A stretch of DNA of 5,844 nt, taken from Bacteroidota bacterium (lineage in GTDB: Bacteria > Bacteroidota > Bacteroidia > Chitinophagales > Chitinophagaceae). The stretch is taken from assembly GCA_023426425.1 (NCBI GenBank), contig JAFAAT010000175.1:1-5844 (forward strand). Direction: 5' to 3'. Below are positions 1 to 5,844 of this stretch, in pieces. Under the pieces are notes generated by a model. That model searched no databases, had not been told where the DNA came from, and saw nothing but the letters and a program-made list of their open reading frames with translations. The position numbers and the translations under genes were made by a program. Every line of letters begins with the position of its first letter. Within the stretch, counting starts at the first letter, position 1.

Positions 1-1402
1 TAAAAGCATAGACCATTGAGAATGCAAGTTGACCCTGATGATGCTTCCTATACACCGGATCCTTTTGGAAATAGCTCAGGGTGTCATGCATCCATCCCAT
101 CATCCATTTCAGATCAAATCCCAATCCGCCTGAACCCACTGGATGCGTCACTCCAGGATAGGCTGTTGATTCCTCTGCTGCAGTGAAGCTGTCCGGGTGA
201 AACTGATGCACCGCATTATTGAACTCCTGAAGAAAGTGTATCGCATCAAGATTTTCTCTTCCACCAAATTCGTTTGGCTCCCACTCACCATGATTTCTTG
301 AATAGTCCAGATAAAGCATCGATGCAACTGCATCCACTCTCAATCCATCAATGTGAAACTTGTCCAGCCAGTACAGTGCATTCGAAATAAGAAACGAGCG
401 CACTTCATTTCGTCCATAGTTGAATATATATGACTTCCAGTCCGGGTGATATCCCTTCCTGGGATCCGGATGCTCATACAGATGCGTCCCATCAAAATAC
501 ACCAGCCCATGCTCATCGCTTGGAAAGTGTGAGGGGACCCAATCAAGGATAACTCCAATGCCAGCTTTATGCAATTCATTCACCAGGAACATGAAATCCT
601 GCGGGGTGCCAAACCTGCTTGTTGGCGCAAAATATCCTGTGATCTGATAACCCCAGGAACCGAAAAATGGATGCTCCATTACAGGCATCAACTCCACATG
701 GGTAAATCCCATGTACTTACAATAGCCGGGTAGATCCCTGGCCAGCTCCCGATACGTCAGGAACATGTTATCCGCCGTCTTCCGCCAGGAACCCAGGTGC
801 ACTTCATAAACCGACATAGGACGGTTCAGAGGATGGGTTTTGCCGCGTTCTTTGATCCACTTAGTGTCTGTCCACTTAAAATCCAGCCCCCACACTACAC
901 TTGCAGTAGCCGGCGGAGTTTCCCAGTGAAATGCATAGGGATCACCTTTCTCCACCTGATAGCCATTGTGGGACTCAATAAAGTACTTGTAGTACTCACC
1001 CTGCCCAAGATCAGGTATAAACAGTTCCCAGATTCCTGAGGAATCCCACCTCACGTTCATTTTATGGCTCCCTCTGTCCCAGCCGTTGAAGTTACCAACC
1101 ACTGAGACATATCGGGCATTAGGAGCCCACAAAGCAAAATAGGTTCCTTTCACCCCGTCGAACTCTGCGATATGGGCACCAAATTTCTGATACAGGTGAA
1201 AATGTTTTCCTGCACGAAAAAGATCAACATCAAAATCTGTAAACAGGGAAAAATGAGTTTGGTGACTGCTTTTCGCAAAGGTCTGCAGACTTTTTGATGT
1301 AGTATCCATTTGCTGTTCAAGGGTATCCTTGTCCTCCACGGTAACAGCCACCTCCTTCAAAGTATCCTCGTCAATATTTTGCTTTTTTATCCGCTTCGCC
1401 AT
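1..1402 (-). CDS. glgB: 1,4-alpha-glucan branching enzyme GlgB, C-terminus cut by window edge
   Basis: The enzyme cuts an alpha-1,4-glucan chain and rejoins the piece through an alpha-1,6 bond, making glycogen branches in the cytoplasm. Translating the minus strand from ATG at 1400-1402 gives 467 codons without a stop, running off the left edge. Residues 1-50 are a charged, probably flexible leader. Residues about 75-165 are a CBM48 domain (WAPNARYVSVVGNFNGWD, 92-109). The GH13 barrel begins near 195 (YEVHLGSW, 199-206), followed by GSWGYQ (248-253) and ILDWVPSHF (285-293). The nucleophile is Asp357 in GLRVDAV (bases 332-334) and the acid/base is Glu410 in AAEES (173-175). Their spacing of 53 matches E. 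coli GlgB D405/E458. The third catalytic Asp (SHDE motif) and the C-terminal beta domain lie outside the window. The E. coli-type extra N-terminal N1 domain is absent, so this is the short form. An in-frame TGA at 1415-1417 rules out an earlier start. It is the last of the three genes seen, 52 bases after treS-mak, and branches the glucan made by GlgE. Confidence 0.96.
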   Translation of the reverse strand, partial: MAKRIKKQNIDEDTLKEVAVTVEDKDTLEQQMDTTSKSLQTFAKSSHQTHFSLFTDFDVDLFRAGKHFHLYQKFGAHIAEFDGVKGTYFALWAPNARYVSVVGNFNGWDRGSHKMNVRWDSSGIWELFIPDLGQGEYYKYFIESHNGYQVEKGDPYAFHWETPPATASVVWGLDFKWTDTKWIKERGKTHPLNRPMSVYEVHLGSWRKTADNMFLTYRELARDLPGYCKYMGFTHVELMPVMEHPFFGSWGYQITGYFAPTSRFGTPQDFMFLVNELHKAGIGVILDWVPSHFPSDEHGLVYFDGTHLYEHPDPRKGYHPDWKSYIFNYGRNEVRSFLISNALYWLDKFHIDGLRVDAVASMLYLDYSRNHGEWEPNEFGGRENLDAIHFLQEFNNAVHQFHPDSFTAAEESTAYPGVTHPVGSGGLGFDLKWMMGWMHDTLSYFQKDPVYRKHHQGQLAFSMVYAF

Positions 1403-1454
1403 GTTAGTATCTTTTCAGTTTCCAGAGTTTAATTTCTGCGCTCATGCCAGACTA
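1403..1454 (-). other. treS-mak/glgB spacer with a 13-codon open frame
   Basis: This 52-base gap separates the TAG of treS-mak from the ATG of glgB. It holds no hairpin that looks like a terminator and no strong Shine-Dalgarno, which fits read-through transcription. Most of it is a tiny open frame, ATG at 1443-1445 to TAA at 1404-1406, reading MSAEIKLWKLKRY. Its stop lies one base before the glgB start (TAACATG). It may be chance in A-rich DNA, or a leader that delivers ribosomes to glgB by translational coupling. I do not call it a gene. Confidence 0.4.
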
Positions 1455-4400
1455 CTAAGCCTTCACATATCGTCCGGCTCGAGCTTTCTCCATTATCGCT
1501 TTAATCCCCCGCAAGGGAATCACCACCCAATCCGGTCTGTTATTGAGCTCATAATTGAGTTCATAGATTGCTTTCTCCAACAGGTAAGTCTGCAACAACA
1601 CTTCGAGGTCGTCTTTATTTTCGGGTATGAACGGACTGCCAGCAACAGTTTCCAGGTAGGCCTGCATGAAGAATCCGCTCATGTAGTGATACCACTGCTC
1701 TGCAAATGGCAGCAGCTTGTCCAGATCTTTCTCTCTGATCTGGTCATTCAAAAACAAGCCCCCATACGCTGCATAGTGAAAAGACCGGATCATGCCGGCC
1801 ACATCCCGGAGTGGAGAACGCTTCAATCTTCGCTCACTATAGCTACGTGCAGGCTCACCTTCAAAGTCAAGTATCACAAAGTCCTTACCGGTATATAACA
1901 CCTGCCCAAGGTGGTAGTCTCCATGAATTCTGATCTTAACTGCATCAAACTTCTTTGTGTAGATACGTTTTAGCACCTGCAGTATTTCCTCTTTCATCGA
2001 AAGGATTTCCTCAGCCTCCTTCTTCACAGAGCCATGTAGCTTTTTCAGGTTTCGGATCTGGTTCTGAAATGTCGCCCGGACCAAAGACTGAAAGCCGGAA
2101 AATAGCGACCGCTGATAATGAAGAGAAAACTCCTCAGGCACAAAATCGGTGTTGTCAGTAGCAGCAGCAAGTGCAAGATGCATCTCCCCGGTGCGCACAC
2201 CCAGCAGTCTGACGCGCTCGGCCACTGTCGCATCAAGTATCTCCTTCATTTCTTCCGGCACATCTTCATAAAGCGCAGGTGCAGTCAGACTTCCACGCAG
2301 CTCAAGTTCCAACAGATGCTTCCTGTCACCAGACAGTATCTTCTCGTTAAAGCTTCTCAGGCGATCCAGCATTAATGTCCAGGCATCACCGCTACTTTCC
2401 ACCATTTCCTGCACCATGGCCAACACCATCGACTTCCCACCGCGACGCCATTCTATCGATCCCATAAACTTCGGGATATGTGGGAATCCCGCAGACTCTG
2501 ACAGGTATTCTGTGATTTCCAGGTCTGGGTTTATGGCCATATCTACCTTCCGGTAGATCTTCATAAAGAACTTGTTGTCAAAAACTAAAGATGTATTGCT
2601 CTGTTCCGCAGATAATATGCGCGAACGTACCTTATCATGCTCTTTTTTGTACTTCTTCAACACTTTGCTTGCGCCGAAGACAATTTCACTATTGCGCAGC
2701 GACAGACTTTGTCCGCTACAAAGACGGTCAAACAATTCGGTCTGAAAAGCATACCCGAACACTGCATCATACAACACACCCTGTACACCTTCAACCGTTA
2801 GCCTGCACACTGCAGCCTGAGGACAGTTTTCCTGCAGCTTTTCAGCAACAGTCATGTCGCCAAAGCTAACCGCAAGTTGGTATAGTTCAGGGAGTCCGCT
2901 TTCATAAGTAACTTCAATCAGGAGCAACACCGCATCGAAGTCACTCATCGGCATCCTGGCGGTGTCTGTAATCTTTATATTCTGCACGAGCCTGCCCTTA
3001 CCACCAAACCACCGCATTTTCATCAGGTACTGTGGCAATATGGTGTTCTCAAGAGCCATCAACGTGTTTGAACTTGTAATGTCTTTCCACTTATTGAGCT
3101 TCAGCGCAGGCAGCTCTTTACTTTCTCTTGCACCAGGATGTACCTTCTCTAAGGCAAACCACTGGCAGTCATGTGGCCCTAATGTGAAGAAATACGGACT
3201 ATCTTCCTTAATTGCAGGGAACTTGTTCTTGCTAAATACCTCTACAGGCAGAAAACCCTTGTATTCTGCGAGGTCCAGTTCCACCGGCTGTATGTAGCGC
3301 GAAAGGTTCACTATCACCAGCATCGTCTCTTCCTCATAGGTACGGGTGAACGCAAGAATCTTTGGATTTTCAGCATTGATGAATTTCATATCACCACGAC
3401 TGAATGCTTTGTACTTTTTCCTGGTATCAATAATTCGCCTCATCCACCAGAGCAATGACGAAGTATTGCGGCTCTGGTTCTCCACATTTACAGATTCATA
3501 GTGATACTCCGGATCAAGTATCACAGGCAGGTAAAGCTTGTGCGGGTTGCACTGCGAAAAGCCAGCATTGCGGTCTGCACTCCACTGCATAGGCGTGCGC
3601 ACTCCATCCCTGTCACCCAGGTAGAAGTTATCACCCATACCTATTTCATCGCCATAATAAATCACAGGTGTACCCGGTAATGAAAATAAAAGGTAGTTCA
3701 GCAGCTCAATCTTCTTCCTGTTGTTGTCCATAAGTGGTGCCAAACGATGCCGGATACCCAGGTTAATTCTCGCCTTCGGATCACGCACATACACCTTGTA
3801 CATGTAGTCACGCTCCTCATCCGTCACCATCTCCAGCGTAAGCTCATCATGGTTACGAAGGAAGATCGCCCATTGGCAGGTCTCAGGGATATCCGGCGTC
3901 TGGTCAAAAATGTCTGTGATAGGGTAGCGGTCTTCCATTTGCAGGGACATAAACATCCGGGGCATGACAGGGAAGTGATAGTTCATATGACATTCATCCC
4001 CGTTGCCAAAATAGGATGCCGAGTCTTCTGGCCACATGTTGGCTTCCGCCAGCAGCAACGTACCAGGATATTTTTTATCTACATGGGCTCTTAACTTCTT
4101 CAGAAATGCGTGCGTCTCCGGCAGGTTTTCACAATTGGTACCTTCTCTTTCAAAAAGGTATGGCACAGCGTCCAGGCGAAACCCATCTACCCCCAGGTTG
4201 CACCAGTAGTCAATCATCTTGAACACTTCCTGTTGCACTGCAGGATTATCATAGTTCAGGTCCGGCTGGTGATGAAAAAACCGGTGCCAGTAGTATTGCT
4301 TTGCCACGGGGTCCCAGGTCCAGTTACTTCCTTCGAAATCCTGGAATATGATCCGCACGCCTTTGTACTTCTTAGGATCATCCGACCATACATAATAGTC

Positions 4401-4796
4401 TCTTTCCTTAGATCCCTTTGGCGCCTTCCTTGCCCTTTGAAACCAGGGGTGCTGATCCGAAGTATGGTTGATTACAAGCTCTGTAATCACTTTCAGCCCG
4501 CGCTTATGAGCTTCACTCAGCAATTTCTTAAATTGCTTGATATCACCGTATGCTGGATTGATACTGTAGTAGTCGGCAATATCATATCCATCATCCTTCA
4601 AAGGCGAAGGGTAAAACGGCAAGACCCAAATGGCCGTCACTCCCAGGTTCTGCAGATAGTCCAGCTTTTCCATCAAACCGTTAAAGTCACCAATTCCATC
4701 TCCGTTGCTGTCATTAAAAGCCTTGATGTGCAGCTCGTAAATAATGGCATCCTTATACCAGTGTAGCCTGTCGTCCAATGTTTTTCTTTCGGCCAT
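1455..4796 (-). CDS. treS: Trehalose synthase / maltokinase fusion (TreS-Mak), complete
   Basis: This 1113-residue bifunctional cytoplasmic enzyme interconverts trehalose and maltose (TreS half), then phosphorylates maltose with ATP to alpha-maltose 1-phosphate (maltokinase half), the donor for GlgE. Residues 1 to about 550 are a GH13 TreS: WYKDAIIYELHIKAF (13-27), DGYDIADY (69-76), ELVINHTSD (106-114), nucleophile Asp209 in GFRLDAVPYL, acid/base Glu251 in LLLAEANMWPED, and Asp317 in FLRNHDELT. A C-terminal beta domain ends near 550. A polar linker (about 552-575) leads to the maltokinase: MRWFGGKGR (594-602), a likely ATP-binding Lys746 in FFMKIYRK, HGDYHLGQ (958-965) with catalytic-type Asp960, and the metal-binding type DFEGEP (977-982). 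The length fits known fused forms; stand-alone TreS is about 550-600 residues. I chose ATG 4794-4796 because homology begins just after it and it leaves 13 bases after glgE. The longer start at 4883 would overlap glgE by 74 bases with unrelated residues. There is no clear Shine-Dalgarno, only an A-rich leader. The stop is TAG. Confidence 0.96.
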   Translation of the reverse strand: MAERKTLDDRLHWYKDAIIYELHIKAFNDSNGDGIGDFNGLMEKLDYLQNLGVTAIWVLPFYPSPLKDDGYDIADYYSINPAYGDIKQFKKLLSEAHKRGLKVITELVINHTSDQHPWFQRARKAPKGSKERDYYVWSDDPKKYKGVRIIFQDFEGSNWTWDPVAKQYYWHRFFHHQPDLNYDNPAVQQEVFKMIDYWCNLGVDGFRLDAVPYLFEREGTNCENLPETHAFLKKLRAHVDKKYPGTLLLAEANMWPEDSASYFGNGDECHMNYHFPVMPRMFMSLQMEDRYPITDIFDQTPDIPETCQWAIFLRNHDELTLEMVTDEERDYMYKVYVRDPKARINLGIRHRLAPLMDNNRKKIELLNYLLFSLPGTPVIYYGDEIGMGDNFYLGDRDGVRTPMQWSADRNAGFSQCNPHKLYLPVILDPEYHYESVNVENQSRNTSSLLWWMRRIIDTRKKYKAFSRGDMKFINAENPKILAFTRTYEEETMLVIVNLSRYIQPVELDLAEYKGFLPVEVFSKNKFPAIKEDSPYFFTLGPHDCQWFALEKVHPGARESKELPALKLNKWKDITSSNTLMALENTILPQYLMKMRWFGGKGRLVQNIKITDTARMPMSDFDAVLLLIEVTYESGLPELYQLAVSFGDMTVAEKLQENCPQAAVCRLTVEGVQGVLYDAVFGYAFQTELFDRLCSGQSLSLRNSEIVFGASKVLKKYKKEHDKVRSRILSAEQSNTSLVFDNKFFMKIYRKVDMAINPDLEITEYLSESAGFPHIPKFMGSIEWRRGGKSMVLAMVQEMVESSGDAWTLMLDRLRSFNEKILSGDRKHLLELELRGSLTAPALYEDVPEEMKEILDATVAERVRLLGVRTGEMHLALAAATDNTDFVPEEFSLHYQRSLFSGFQSLVRATFQNQIRNLKKLHGSVKKEAEEILSMKEEILQVLKRIYTKKFDAVKIRIHGDYHLGQVLYTGKDFVILDFEGEPARSYSERRLKRSPLRDVAGMIRSFHYAAYGGLFLNDQIREKDLDKLLPFAEQWYHYMSGFFMQAYLETVAGSPFIPENKDDLEVLLQTYLLEKAIYELNYELNNRPDWVVIPLRGIKAIMEKARAGRYVKA

Positions 4797-4809
4797 AGCT
4801 TTTGTTAGT
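4797..4809 (-). other. glgE/treS-mak spacer, A-rich leader without clear Shine-Dalgarno
   Basis: Only 13 bases (ACTAACAAAAGCT on the minus strand) lie between the glgE stop TGA and the chosen treS-mak ATG. There is no GGAGG-like sequence. The A-rich content is of the kind seen ahead of Bacteroidota genes, where Shine-Dalgarno use is low. The closeness supports co-transcription and possibly translational coupling, and it decides the treS start in favour of 4796 over the in-frame ATG at 4883 inside glgE. Confidence 0.55.
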
Positions 4810-5844
4810 TCAAATATTTTGTTCAACCCTGAATATATGCGCAGGCATTGCGTATGGATCCAGTTCAACATAGTTCCACTCACCCTCCCAACGGTATTTA
4901 TCCCCGCTCAGAAGATCACGCACCAGGTATGGCCTTGAAGGATCTATTCCAGCTGCCTCGAACGGAACCCGCACAGTCGCAGCCTGGGAATGCCAGGAGT
5001 CCAGGTTGACCACAATAATCAAGGTGTTCCCGCTGCGCTTGTCGCTTTTGATGTAGCAAATGACCTGGTCGTTGTTCGTATCCGCAAACGCTATGTTATT
5101 GGTATCATGAAAAGCAGTATTCTCCCTGCGAATCCTGTTAACCCTGGTAATAATCTCCCCTATCCTGGTGTACGCGTTCCAATCCCAATGTTTAAGCTCA
5201 TACTTTTCATTGTCGATGTATTCTTCTTTGTTCGGCATGGGCTGCGTATAGCCAAATTCATATACCGGCCCATACAGCCCGTAATTCGAAGAAAGTGTCG
5301 CCGCCAATATCAGTCTCCTGATCAGTGCGTTCTCACCACCATAGGTAATTTCAGGGGGAAGTATATCAGGTGTATTAGGCCAAAAATTCGGACGGAAGTA
5401 ATAGCGCATATCGGTCTTCGTCAACTCCGTCATATACTCCTCCAACTCCTTTTTGGTGTTTCTCCAGGTGAAGTAGGTATAGGACTGATTAAATCCAGCC
5501 ATGGCCAGCCGCTCCATAACTCTGGGTCGTGTAAACGCCTCAGCGAGAAATATAATCTCTGGATTCTTTGCTCTTATCTCGCGGATACACCATTCCCAAA
5601 AAGCGAACGACTTGGTATGAGGGTTATCAATCCTGAAAATAGTAACACCCTTATCTATCCAGTATTCAAGCACACTTCTCAACTCATTCCACAGGTTCTG
5701 CCAGTCTTCTGTCTCGAAGTTGAAGGGAAGTATGTCTTCATATTTCTTGGGCGGGTTCTCGGCATATTGCACGGTACCGTCAGCCCGCCATTTAAACCAT
5801 TGCGGATGTTGCTTTACGTAGGGGTGGTCCGGTGCCCATTGATA
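4810..5844 (-). CDS. glgE: Alpha-1,4-glucan:maltose-1-phosphate maltosyltransferase GlgE, C-terminal half
   Basis: GlgE extends alpha-1,4-glucans by transferring maltose from alpha-maltose 1-phosphate and releasing phosphate (GH13_3 family). The frame is open from the right edge (first codon TAT at 5844-5842) and gives 344 residues before TGA at 4810-4812. GlgE is usually about 650-700 residues, so roughly the N-terminal half is missing. Numbered within the fragment, APDHPYVKQHPQWF lies at 4-17. YAENPPKKYEDI (27-38) has Asn30, Lys33 and Tyr35, which by recollection of solved GlgE structures contact the donor phosphate. The nucleophile is Asp73 in FRIDNPHTK (bases 5626-5628), the acid/base is Glu102 in FLAEAFTRP (5539-5541), and the third acid is Asp160 in PNTPDIL (5365-5367). 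The 29-residue spacing of the first two matches S. coelicolor GlgE (D394/E423). A C-terminal beta domain follows (about 230-344). The GTG at 5770-5772 is an internal valine codon, not a start. The gene sits 13 bases upstream of treS-mak, whose product is its substrate. Confidence 0.96.
   Translation of the reverse strand, partial: YQWAPDHPYVKQHPQWFKWRADGTVQYAENPPKKYEDILPFNFETEDWQNLWNELRSVLEYWIDKGVTIFRIDNPHTKSFAFWEWCIREIRAKNPEIIFLAEAFTRPRVMERLAMAGFNQSYTYFTWRNTKKELEEYMTELTKTDMRYYFRPNFWPNTPDILPPEITYGGENALIRRLILAATLSSNYGLYGPVYEFGYTQPMPNKEEYIDNEKYELKHWDWNAYTRIGEIITRVNRIRRENTAFHDTNNIAFADTNNDQVICYIKSDKRSGNTLIIVVNLDSWHSQAATVRVPFEAAGIDPSRPYLVRDLLSGDKYRWEGEWNYVELDPYAMPAHIFRVEQNI

Noticed and set aside
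148..579. Two minus-strand open frames of 61 and 79 codons within glgB
   Set aside because: They are out of frame with the continuous GlgB translation, which carries the Asp357 and Glu410 motifs through the same bases. glgB itself is easily missed because it has no stop inside the window.
1329..1898. Plus-strand open frame of 189 codons spanning the treS-mak/glgB junction
   Set aside because: It is antisense to the start of glgB and the end of maltokinase, has no recognisable domain, and is best explained as a shadow frame.
1955..2375. Overlapping short frames on both strands within the maltokinase half that might suggest a frameshift
   Set aside because: The 1113-residue frame is continuous and keeps kinase motifs on both sides of this stretch, so there is no sign of a break.
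4110..4766. Plus-strand open frame of 218 codons opposite treS-mak
   Set aside because: It lies wholly antisense to the well-conserved TreS barrel, reads as a low-sense Cys/His/Val-rich protein with no recognisable domain, and has no start context. It is a shadow of the coding strand.
4811..4818. AATATTTG at the glgE stop as a Bacteroidota -7 promoter element (TAnnTTTG)
   Set aside because: It has one mismatch, no TTTG partner at the expected upstream distance, and sits only 15 bases from the treS ATG. Chance in A/T-rich sequence is more likely.
4797..4883. Upstream in-frame ATG at 4883 adding 29 residues to TreS-Mak
   Set aside because: These bases encode the C-terminus of glgE in another frame, the added residues do not resemble a TreS N-terminus, and TreS homology begins just after the ATG at 4796.

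Overview
This window is almost entirely coding. All three of its genes lie on the minus strand and are transcribed from the right end to the left. In transcription order they are the C-terminal half of glgE (maltosyltransferase, cut by the right edge), a complete treS-mak gene fusion (trehalose synthase plus maltokinase), and the N-terminal two thirds of glgB (glycogen branching enzyme, cut by the left edge). Only 13 and 52 bases separate the genes, and no terminator or convincing promoter is visible between them, so they look like one operon whose promoter lies beyond the right edge.

Together the genes encode the GlgE route from trehalose to branched alpha-glucan. TreS isomerises trehalose to maltose. 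The fused maltokinase phosphorylates maltose with ATP to alpha-maltose 1-phosphate. GlgE transfers the maltosyl unit to a growing alpha-1,4-glucan, and GlgB adds the alpha-1,6 branches. The expected catalytic residues are present in every part that lies inside the window. The only one that cannot be seen is the third catalytic aspartate of GlgB, which should fall just past the left edge.

The organism is a bacterium of intermediate G+C content. The weak or absent Shine-Dalgarno sequences, A-rich leaders and overall sequence feel suggest a Bacteroidota member (Chitinophagales or Cytophagales type). This is an impression, because fused treS-mak genes next to glgE and glgB also occur in Proteobacteria and other phyla.

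Region by region: 1-1402 is glgB; 1403-1454 is a short spacer holding a 13-codon open frame of doubtful meaning; 1455-4796 is treS-mak; 4797-4809 is a spacer; 4810-5844 is glgE. There are no gaps over 300 bases. I see no RNA genes, mobile elements, CRISPR arrays or notable repeats. This is a recognisable, known metabolic module, not an undescribed system; the findings below are modest.
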